Source of the DNA: Candidatus Luteimonas excrementigallinarum
GTDB taxonomy: Bacteria > Pseudomonadota > Gammaproteobacteria > Xanthomonadales > Xanthomonadaceae
Assembly (NCBI GenBank): GCA_019115725.1
Contig: DXCY01000057.1
Location: 1 to 5,482, forward strand
Length of the DNA stretch: 5,482 nucleotides
Direction of reading: 5' to 3'
Shown: positions 1 through 4,898 of the stretch, in pieces
Numbering within the stretch: the first letter of the stretch is position 1
Layout: each line of letters opens with the position of its first letter
Notes under the pieces: model-generated
Told to the model about the DNA's origin: nothing
Database searches by the model: none
The model's input: only the letters and a program-made list of their open reading frames with translations
Position numbers and translations under genes: made by a program

Positions 1-271
1 CGATCTCGCAATGGGCCACAACGTGGTGGTCACCATGGCTGATGATTACAGCGCGGTGGCCGCGGACGGCCTGACGGCCGGCGCCGACAGCGACTACGTG
101 CAGCCCGACGACAGCCGCGTGATTGCCGCCACTGAAATGGTCGGCGGCGGTCAATCGACCTCGGTCACCTTCTCCACCAGCGCGCTGGATTCGGGTTCGG
201 AATACACCTTCTTCTGCTCGTTCCCGGGCCATTCCGCGCTGATGCGGGGCACGCTGACCTTCGGCGGCTGA
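1..271 (+). CDS. azu: Azurin, C-terminal part (5' end outside window)
   Basis: Azurin is a small periplasmic type-1 (blue) copper protein that carries single electrons between redox partners. The reading frame is open from the window edge (first full codon at base 2), giving 89 visible residues that end in TGA at 269-271. The copper ligands are all present: the first histidine in MGHN (visible residue 6), then Cys72, His77 and Met81 in the closing FCSFPGHSALM stretch. The His-to-Cys distance of 66 residues and the Cys-His-Met spacing of 5 and 4 match Pseudomonas azurin (His46, Cys112, His117, Met121). The ending, RGTLTF plus two glycines, is typical of the last beta strand. The missing part should hold the signal peptide and the first strands. 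A strong terminator follows 33 bases after the stop, so the gene is probably not co-transcribed with ynfA. Family assignment is very secure; the physiological partner cannot be read from this window. Confidence 0.95.
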   Translation, partial: DLAMGHNVVVTMADDYSAVAADGLTAGADSDYVQPDDSRVIAATEMVGGGQSTSVTFSTSALDSGSEYTFFCSFPGHSALMRGTLTFGG

Positions 272-304
272 TCCGGCCCGCCGACTCCCGCAGGTGCATG
301 ACAG

Positions 305-330
305 ACGCCCGGCCAACGCCGGGCGTTTTT
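305..330 (+). terminator. Rho-independent terminator of the azurin gene
   Basis: A perfect 9-bp inverted repeat (305-313 with 318-326) encloses a 4-base loop (CAAC) and runs into five T residues at 326-330, then CTT. This is a textbook intrinsic terminator for transcription arriving from azurin. It also shows that an in-frame ATG at 294 cannot be the start of the next gene, because a coding region from there would pass through the terminator. Confidence 0.92.
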
Positions 331-398
331 CTTCGTGGCGCGGACGGCGGTGTAGGATCCGGGCCACGACTTCCTCCCCCTGCGTCTTCGGATCCGCC

Positions 399-731
399 GT
401 GGCCCTCCTGAAAATCCTGGGGCTGTTCGTCCTCACCGCCCTGGCCGAGATCATCGGCTGCTATCTGCCCTGGCTGTGGCTCAAGCAGGGGCGCTCGGCC
501 TGGCTGCTGGTGCCCGCCGCGCTCAGCCTGGCGGCCTTCGTCTGGCTGCTGACCCTGCACCCGCAGGCGGCCGGCCGGGTCTATGCCGCCTATGGCGGCG
601 TCTATATCAGCGTGGCGCTGATCTGGCTGTGGGCGGTGGATGCCATCCGGCCCACCGTCACCGACTGGATCGGCGTTGGCGTGTGCCTGCTTGGCATGAC
701 CATCATCATGCTGGGGGCCAGGCAGGGCTGA
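399..731 (+). CDS. ynfA: YnfA/UPF0060 family small multidrug-like membrane protein
   Basis: This encodes a 110-residue integral membrane protein of the YnfA (UPF0060) family, related to the four-helix small multidrug resistance transporters; E. coli YnfA is 108 residues. Four hydrophobic segments lie near residues 4-24, 34-53, 61-81 and 89-107. Family hallmarks are clear: AEIIGCYLPWLWLK in helix 1, the FVWLLTLHP block at the end of helix 2, then GRVYAAYGGVY. The start is taken as GTG 399, which gives the normal family N-terminus; a GGAT at 390-393 is a weak ribosome-binding site. An ATG at 294 in the same frame would add 35 residues with no family resemblance and would overlap the azurin terminator. 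Efflux activity is reported for some homologues, but the natural substrate is uncertain. The ribonuclease gene begins 30 bases downstream on the same strand, so read-through is possible. Confidence 0.93.
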   Translation: MALLKILGLFVLTALAEIIGCYLPWLWLKQGRSAWLLVPAALSLAAFVWLLTLHPQAAGRVYAAYGGVYISVALIWLWAVDAIRPTVTDWIGVGVCLLGMTIIMLGARQG

Positions 732-755
732 TTTCCACCCCGGGTCCGCTACCAT
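728..755 (+). promoter_or_regulatory. Possible promoter giving a leaderless ribonuclease mRNA
   Basis: A TACCAT hexamer at 750-755 resembles a sigma-70 -10 box (4 of 6). A weak -35-like CTGATT lies at 728-733, with a 16-base spacer. A start 7 bases after the -10 box would fall on the A of the ATG at 762. No Shine-Dalgarno-like purine run precedes this ATG, which fits a leaderless transcript. The sequence support is modest because both boxes are degenerate; transcription from ynfA is the alternative. Confidence 0.25.
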
Positions 756-761
756 CGGCCC

Positions 762-1217
762 ATGTCACGTCGCCGCCCCCATCGTTCCTCACCGCGCAGC
801 TGGTTCTGGCTGCTTGCCGGTCTCCTGCTGCTGGGCACCTGGCAGGTCATGCAGCGGGAAGACGGTCCCGCCACGCAGCCCGAGGGCAATGCGGGGCATG
901 TGGAACGCGCGGAACGCAGCGCGCCCACGGCCGACCTTCCCAACTTCCTGCCGCCCGAAGCGCACGCCACCCTGGCCCTGATCGATCGCGGCGGACCCTA
1001 CCCGCACCGGCAGGACGGCACGGTGTTCCAGAACCGGGAAGGGCTGCTGCCTGCGCAGCCGCGTGGGCACTACCGCGAGTTCACCGTGGAAACGCCCGGC
1101 GCCGGCCACCGCGCCGCACGGCGGATCGTCACCGGCGGCGATCCGCCCACCGAGTGGTATTACACCGCCGACCACTACCGCAGCTTCCGCGCATTCCAGC
1201 GCCAGGGGCAACCATGA
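762..1217 (+). CDS. Guanyl-specific ribonuclease, barnase/RNase Sa (N1/T1) family, exported or membrane-anchored
   Basis: This 151-residue protein has a basic N-terminus, one hydrophobic segment at about residues 14-30, a variable linker to about 60, and a ribonuclease domain from about 61 to 147. The domain reads like Streptomyces RNase Sa: LPPEAHATLALI, DRGGPYPHRQDG, VFQNRE, YREFTVETPG, RRIVTGG and YYTADHYRSF. The catalytic set lines up as Glu106 (general base), Arg117, Arg121 and His138 (general acid), corresponding to Sa Glu54, Arg65, Arg69 and His85. Such enzymes cut single-stranded RNA after guanosine through a 2',3'-cyclic intermediate. The protein has no cysteine, so the disulfide of RNase Sa is absent. 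No clear signal-peptidase site follows the hydrophobic segment, so secretion and anchoring in the inner membrane are both possible. Its stop overlaps the start of the barstar gene by four bases, which ties enzyme and inhibitor together. Whether it serves nutrition, defence or competition cannot be told. Confidence 0.9.
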   Translation: MSRRRPHRSSPRSWFWLLAGLLLLGTWQVMQREDGPATQPEGNAGHVERAERSAPTADLPNFLPPEAHATLALIDRGGPYPHRQDGTVFQNREGLLPAQPRGHYREFTVETPGAGHRAARRIVTGGDPPTEWYYTADHYRSFRAFQRQGQP

Positions 1218-1633
1218 GCCAGTCCGACGCCGCCAGCTGGCTGCAGACAGGCGCTGCTCCGTGTGTGGTTTCCGCCGCCAGCCACGCCACGTGTACTGCA
1301 GCGATGGAAGCTGCTGCCGCCCTCGACTTCCGCGTGGTCTGCCTGGACCTGGCCGGGGTGGACACCAAACCGGCGCTGCTGGACAGGCTGGCCGCCGCGC
1401 TCGATTTCCCCGACTGTTTTGGCCACAACTGGGATGCGCTCGCCGATGCGCTGGGGGATCTTTCCTGGCATCGGGTTCCGGGGCTGCTGCTGGTGCTCGG
1501 CAACAGCGCGCGGCTGCAATACAGCGCCCCGGCGGACTTCAACATCCTGCTGGAGATCTTCGAGGAAAGCGCTGCTGCACAGGACCCGACCGGCCTGCCT
1601 TTCCGGGTCCTGATCCGCCCGGACGACGCCTGA
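1214..1633 (+). CDS. Barstar-family ribonuclease inhibitor (cognate immunity protein)
   Basis: This 139-residue cytoplasmic protein is of the barstar family (the barnase inhibitor is 89 residues), with about 35 extra N-terminal residues. The family core is clear: a CLDLAGVD strand, then FPDCFGHNWDALADAL, then a hydrophobic LLLVLGN strand, helix FNILLEIFEE, and a final LPFRVLI strand. Compared with barstar, the barnase-binding Asp35 and Asp39 are kept as Asp74 and Asp78, and Glu76 appears as Glu118. Trp38 is replaced by Ala77 and Tyr29 by Cys68, so the interface is altered. The start at ATG 1214 has an AGGGG at 1204-1208 and overlaps the ribonuclease stop as ATGA, a typical translational coupling arrangement. 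By family knowledge it blocks the active site of the partner RNase and protects the producing cell from enzyme that has not yet been exported. Pairing with the upstream RNase is inferred from adjacency. Confidence 0.9.
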   Translation: MSQSDAASWLQTGAAPCVVSAASHATCTAAMEAAAALDFRVVCLDLAGVDTKPALLDRLAAALDFPDCFGHNWDALADALGDLSWHRVPGLLLVLGNSARLQYSAPADFNILLEIFEESAAAQDPTGLPFRVLIRPDDA

Positions 1634-1634
1634 G

Positions 1635-1669
1635 GGCCCGTCGCGGGCCACGCTCCGCAGACGGGAGCG
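1635..1669. other. Two hairpins between convergent barstar and murA genes
   Basis: The 40-base gap between the two converging stop codons holds two short inverted repeats. The first has a 6-bp stem, 1635-1640 with 1644-1649, and a 3-base loop. The second has a 6-bp stem, 1651-1656 with 1664-1669, and a 7-base loop. Neither is followed by a T run on either strand, so they are not canonical intrinsic terminators. They may still help end or stabilise both transcripts, given the convergent layout. Confidence 0.4.
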
Positions 1670-1673
1670 AATG

Positions 1674-2930
1674 TCAGATGCGCGAGATCTGCGCGCCGAG
1701 GCCGGACAGCTTGGCTTCGATGTTCTCGTAGCCCCGGTCCAGGTGGTAGATGCGGTCGATCACCGTCTCTCCCACCGCTACCAGCCCGGCCAGGATCAGC
1801 GATGCCGATGCGCGCAGGTCGGTCGCCATCACCGGCGCCCCGCTCAGGGCGCGCACGCCGGTCACGGTGGCGCGGCTGCCTTCGATATGGATATCCGCGC
1901 CCAGGCGCATCAGCTCGTTGACGTGCATGAAGCGGTTTTCGAAGATCCGCTCGTCAATGGTGCCCACGCCCTCGGCGATGCAGTTCATGGCCATGAACTG
2001 CGCCTGCATATCGGTGGGAAAGCCGGGGTGGGGCTCGGTGACCAGGTTGACCGCCTGCGGCCGGCGGCCACGCATGTCCACGGTGATCCGGTCGCCTTCC
2101 ACGGTGGGAACTGCGCCGGCATCGGCCAGTTTTTCCAGCACCGCCGCCATGGTGTCGGCGCGGGTGCCGGTGGCGGTTACGTGTCCACCCGTCATCGCCG
2201 CGGCCACCAGGAAGGTGCCGGCCTCGATCCGGTCAGGGAGCACCGCATGCCGCCCTCCGGCCAGCCGCTCCACGCCGCGCACTACGATCCGGCCCGTCCC
2301 GGCACCCTCGATATCAGCGCCCAGCGCCACCAGGCAGTCGGCCAGGTCAACCACCTCGGGCTCGCGCGCGGCGTTGTCGATCACGGTCGTACCGCTGGCC
2401 AGGCTCGCGGCCATGAGCGCGTTCTCCGTGGCACCCACACTGACCATCGGGAACTCGATGTGCCCGCCCTTGAGCCGCTTGGCACGGGCACGGATGAAGC
2501 CGTGCTCGACCTCAACCTCCGCCCCCAGCGCCTGCATGGCGTGGATATGCAGATCCACCGGCCGAGAGCCGATCGCGCAGCCCCCCGGCAGCGAGACTTC
2601 CGCCGCGCCGTGGCGGGCCAGCAGCGGGCCCAGCACCAGCACCGATGCGCGCATGGTGCGCACCAGTTCGTACGGGGCCACGTGGCCGGTGGCCGGGCAC
2701 GGGTCGATCCGGAAACAGGAGTTGGCGACATCGTGCTCCACCCCGGCGCCCAGCTCACGCAGCAGGCGCGCCGTGGTCAGCACATCCTGGAGGTTGGGTA
2801 CGTTGTCGATCGCCACCGGGCCGTCGGCCAGCAGGCTCGCGCAGAGGATCGGCAGGACGGCGTTTTTCGCACCGGAAATGGCAACGTCGCCGTGAAGCGC
2901 GGAACCACCGAGGATTCGGACTTTTTTCAT
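1674..2930 (-). CDS. murA: UDP-N-acetylglucosamine 1-carboxyvinyltransferase MurA
   Basis: MurA transfers enolpyruvate from phosphoenolpyruvate to UDP-GlcNAc in the cytoplasm, the first committed step of peptidoglycan synthesis. The 418-residue length is normal for the family and the gene looks intact. Visible active-site residues include Lys22-Asn23 in SGAKNAVLP, the catalytic Cys118 in LPGGCAIGSRPVD (E. coli Cys115), Arg123, Asp307 in TEPHPGFPTDMQ (E. coli Asp305), Arg333 in ENRFMH and Arg373 in DLRASASL (E. coli Arg397). Because Cys118 is present rather than Asp, the enzyme is expected to be fosfomycin-sensitive. The start at 2928-2930 gives the standard MKKVRI-type N-terminus. It is preceded by a C-rich leader with no Shine-Dalgarno run, and the message continues with six A residues after AUG. 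It lies 50 bases downstream of the BolA-family gene on the same strand and is probably co-transcribed with it, as in E. coli ibaG-murA. Confidence 0.98.
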   Translation of the reverse strand: MKKVRILGGSALHGDVAISGAKNAVLPILCASLLADGPVAIDNVPNLQDVLTTARLLRELGAGVEHDVANSCFRIDPCPATGHVAPYELVRTMRASVLVLGPLLARHGAAEVSLPGGCAIGSRPVDLHIHAMQALGAEVEVEHGFIRARAKRLKGGHIEFPMVSVGATENALMAASLASGTTVIDNAAREPEVVDLADCLVALGADIEGAGTGRIVVRGVERLAGGRHAVLPDRIEAGTFLVAAAMTGGHVTATGTRADTMAAVLEKLADAGAVPTVEGDRITVDMRGRRPQAVNLVTEPHPGFPTDMQAQFMAMNCIAEGVGTIDERIFENRFMHVNELMRLGADIHIEGSRATVTGVRALSGAPVMATDLRASASLILAGLVAVGETVIDRIYHLDRGYENIEAKLSGLGAQISRI

Positions 2931-2955
2931 GGGGGCGGGGGCGTCGGGGACAACT

Positions 2956-2974
2956 GCGCGCGGAACAGGCGCGC
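2956..2974. other. GC-only hairpin in the BolA-murA spacer
   Basis: A 6-bp GCGCGC inverted repeat (2956-2961 with 2969-2974) encloses a 7-base loop in the 50-base spacer between the BolA-family stop and the murA start. No T run follows in the murA direction, so it is not an intrinsic terminator. In the mRNA it could modulate read-through, message stability or access to the murA start. The inverted repeat is directly visible; any role is inference. Confidence 0.35.
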
Positions 2975-2980
2975 CCGGGA

Positions 2981-3217
2981 TCAGGAAGCAGCCTGGTCCG
3001 GCGTCAGGGTGGTCAGGGCCAGGGCGTGGATTTCGCCGGTCTGGATGCGGTCGCCCAGCGTGGCGTACACCATGCGGTGGCGGGCCAGCGGCAGCTTTCC
3101 GCGGAAGGATTCGGACACCACGGTGGCCTCGAAATGGACGCCGTCGGCGCCCTGTACTTCCACGCGGGCGTCGGGCATGCCCTGTTCGATCAGTTCACGG
3201 ATGAATTTTGCGTCCAA
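2981..3217 (-). CDS. ibaG: BolA/IbaG-family protein
   Basis: This is a small cytoplasmic BolA-superfamily protein, a type that works with monothiol glutaredoxins around [2Fe-2S] clusters and has been linked to acid stress and envelope or growth control. The chosen start, TTG at 3217-3215, gives 78 residues beginning DAKFIRELIEQ after the initiator, close to the 84 of E. coli IbaG. Family features in order are the GVHFEATVVSESF strand block (His28), the FRGKLPLARHRMVYATLG helix segment (His47) and the IHALALTTLTP ending with the invariant His64. A GGAG sits 10 bases before the TTG. The frame stays open upstream to a GTG at 3289, which would add 24 residues with no family resemblance and no ribosome-binding site; no ATG is available. 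Adjacency to murA favours IbaG over other BolA paralogues. The paralogue label is an inference from synteny; the superfamily call is secure. Confidence 0.88.
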   Translation of the reverse strand: MDAKFIRELIEQGMPDARVEVQGADGVHFEATVVSESFRGKLPLARHRMVYATLGDRIQTGEIHALALTTLTPDQAAS

Positions 3218-3227
3218 CGTGCGCCAG

Positions 3228-3231
3228 CTCC
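3228..3231 (-). promoter_or_regulatory. Ribosome-binding site deciding the TTG start of the BolA-family gene
   Basis: On the minus strand this reads GGAG, 10 bases before the TTG codon at 3217-3215. It is the only purine-rich match near a possible start in this frame; the upstream GTG at 3289 has none. This supports the shorter product, which also matches the family length. Confidence 0.45.
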
Positions 3232-3302
3232 GGCTCGTGAAGCCCGCCTGAGCAGCAACCCGCGTCTGGGACGACTGCGGGGTTTTCACGGCGGGACATG
3301 CG

Positions 3303-3308
3303 TAAAAT
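3303..3308 (+). promoter_or_regulatory. Candidate -10 box of the kdsD operon promoter
   Basis: TAAAAT matches the sigma-70 -10 consensus at 5 of 6 positions and lies in the only AT-rich patch of the divergent gap (3303-3329). A start near 3315 would leave a leader of about 25 bases containing GGAAAG at 3326-3331 as ribosome-binding site. There is a TG two bases upstream, but no convincing -35 box at 16-18 bases. The call rests on position and the -10 match only. Confidence 0.4.
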
Positions 3309-3339
3309 GAACAGCTTAGCCTAACGGAAAGCCACCCGC

Positions 3340-4344
3340 TTGGATATGGTCACTCCTGCAACGCAGCCATCCGCACCCTCCGGTTTCGCCGCCAGCGGCC
3401 GGCGCGTGATCGACATCGAGATCGCCGCACTGCAGGCCGTCCGCGACCGCCTGGACGGCGCTTTCAGCGAAGCCTGCGAACGCATCCTCGCCTGCCAGGG
3501 CCGGGTGGTGTGCACCGGCATGGGCAAGTCCGGCCATATCGCCCGCAAGATCGCGGCGACCCTGGCGTCCACCGGCACCCCCGCCTTCTTCGTCCATCCG
3601 GGCGAAGCCGGGCACGGCGACCTGGGCATGATCACCGACGCCGACGTGGTGCTGGCCCTGTCCTATTCCGGCGAGTCGGACGAGATCCTGATGCTGCTGC
3701 CGGGCCTGCGCCGCCAGGGCAACGTGCTGATCGCGATGACCGGGCGCGCCGATTCCTCGCTCGGCCGCGAAGCCGATGTCCACCTCGACGTGAGCGTGCC
3801 AGCCGAAGCCTGCCCGCTCAGCCTCGCCCCCACTTCCAGCACCACCGCCAGCCTGGCCGTGGGCGATGCGCTGGCCGTGGCCCTGCTCAACGCACGCGGC
3901 TTCACCGCCGACGACTTCGCCCGCTCGCATCCGGCCGGCGCGCTGGGCCGCCAGCTGCTGCTGCACATCGACGATGTGATGCACGCCGGCGACGAAGTCC
4001 CCCGCGTCGCCGAGCAGGCCACCCTGGCCGAGGCGCTGCTGGAAATCAGCCGCAAGCGCCTGGGGCTGACCTCGGTGGTCGATGCCGATGGCCGCCTGCT
4101 CGGCCTGTTCACCGACGGCGACCTGCGCCGCACCCTGGCTGACGAGCGCGTCGACGTACGCACCACCCGCGTGGCCGAGGTCATGACCCGGACCCCGGTC
4201 ACCATCAGCAGCGACGCGCTGGCCGTGGAGGCCGCGCGGCTGATGGAAAAGCACAAGATCCACGCCCTGCTGGTAGTCGACGGCGACGGCCGCGTTGTGG
4301 GGGCGCTCAACATCCACGATCTGTTGCATGCGAGAGTGGTGTGA
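3340..4344 (+). CDS. kdsD: D-arabinose 5-phosphate isomerase (KdsD/KpsF/GutQ family)
   Basis: KdsD interconverts ribulose 5-phosphate and arabinose 5-phosphate, the first step toward Kdo for the LPS inner core, in the cytoplasm. The 334-residue protein has an N-terminal SIS sugar-isomerase domain (about 40-185) followed by two CBS domains (about 211-270 and 278-334). SIS motifs include TGMGKSGHIARKIAATLAS, HPGEAGHGDLGM, LSYSGESDE and the PLSLAPTSSTTA block. Lys63, Glu115, Glu156 and His197 correspond, with a constant offset of four, to E. coli KdsD Lys59, Glu111, Glu152 and His193. The start is ambiguous: TTG 3340 has GGAAAG 8 bases upstream (3326-3331), while ATG 3346, two codons inside, is farther from it. 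Either leaves the domains untouched. It is first in the kdsD-kdsC-lptC-lptA operon and its stop overlaps the kdsC start. Among the paralogues KdsD, GutQ and KpsF, the operon context favours KdsD. Confidence 0.96.
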   Translation: MDMVTPATQPSAPSGFAASGRRVIDIEIAALQAVRDRLDGAFSEACERILACQGRVVCTGMGKSGHIARKIAATLASTGTPAFFVHPGEAGHGDLGMITDADVVLALSYSGESDEILMLLPGLRRQGNVLIAMTGRADSSLGREADVHLDVSVPAEACPLSLAPTSSTTASLAVGDALAVALLNARGFTADDFARSHPAGALGRQLLLHIDDVMHAGDEVPRVAEQATLAEALLEISRKRLGLTSVVDADGRLLGLFTDGDLRRTLADERVDVRTTRVAEVMTRTPVTISSDALAVEAARLMEKHKIHALLVVDGDGRVVGALNIHDLLHARVV

Positions 4345-4898
4345 TGGACGCACCAGCACCCGCCTCCGCCGACCTGCTTGCCCGCGCCGCCCGCGTGCGT
4401 CTGGCCTGTTTTGACGTGGATGGCACGCTCACCGACGGCCGCTTGCACTTCGACGCCCAGGGCGGAGAAATGAAGGCGTTCCACGTACACGACGGCCAGG
4501 GCCTGGTACTGCTGCGCAAGGCCGGCATCCGCGTGGCCCTGATCACCGCCCGCGCCAGCGCCGCAGTGGAGCGGCGCGCCGCGGAGCTGGGCATCGACGC
4601 GTTCTGCGCCGTGGCCGACAAGCTCGCCCGGGTGGAAGCCCTCTGCGTCGAAGCCGGCATCGGCCTGGACGAGGTGGTCTTCATGGGTGACGACCTGCCG
4701 GACCTGGCGCCGATGCGCGCGGTCGGCCTGGCCGTGGCCCCGGCCAACGCCCACGCCTGGACCGCTGCCGAAGCCCACTGGCGCACCAACGCCCGCGGTG
4801 GCGAAGGCGCGGCCCGCGAACTGTGCGACCTGGTGCTGACCGCCCAGGGCGCGGTCGACGGCCTGCTGCAGGCCCGCGTTGACGGGCGGCGGGCATGA
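4344..4898 (+). CDS. kdsC: 3-deoxy-D-manno-octulosonate 8-phosphate phosphatase KdsC
   Basis: KdsC removes the phosphate from Kdo-8-phosphate to release Kdo, the sugar that is then activated and added to lipid A. The protein has 184 residues from ATG 4344, close to the 188 of E. coli KdsC, and is a capless (C0) HAD-family phosphatase that is usually tetrameric and Mg-dependent. HAD motifs are complete: FDVDGTLTDG with nucleophile Asp24 and acid/base Asp26, Thr68 in LITARAS (motif II), Lys93 (motif III), and MGDDLPDL with Asp116-Asp117 (motif IV). The C-terminal tail, RGGEGAARELCDLVL, is the conserved segment that reaches into a neighbouring active site. The ATG shares its A with the kdsD stop TGA; a GTG at 4341 would add one residue. 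A GAGAG at 4332-4336 is a suitable ribosome-binding site. Its stop overlaps lptC by ATGA. Confidence 0.96.
   Translation: MDAPAPASADLLARAARVRLACFDVDGTLTDGRLHFDAQGGEMKAFHVHDGQGLVLLRKAGIRVALITARASAAVERRAAELGIDAFCAVADKLARVEALCVEAGIGLDEVVFMGDDLPDLAPMRAVGLAVAPANAHAWTAAEAHWRTNARGGEGAARELCDLVLTAQGAVDGLLQARVDGRRA

Noticed and set aside
353..358. TAGGAT as a -10 box for ynfA
   Set aside because: It matches only 4 of 6 and no -35 box is visible 16-18 bases upstream. It is possible but too weak to list as a feature.
476..1213. Upstream in-frame extension of the barstar gene by 246 codons
   Set aside because: The extension runs out of frame through ynfA and the ribonuclease gene. The barstar start at 1214 has its own ribosome-binding site and the usual ATGA overlap.
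1635..1669. Canonical bidirectional intrinsic terminator between barstar and murA
   Set aside because: Stems are only 6 bp and there is no T run on either strand, so it is listed only as hairpins of uncertain role.
1671..3251. Long open frame of over 500 codons on the + strand opposite murA and the BolA-family gene
   Set aside because: It is antisense to two clearly conserved genes, is rich in His, Arg, Gly and Gln as expected for a high-GC shadow frame, and shows no recognisable domain.
3316..3324. Short palindrome TTAG-C-CTAA in the divergent BolA-kdsD gap as an operator
   Set aside because: The arms are only four bases and the flanks do not pair, so it is likely by chance.
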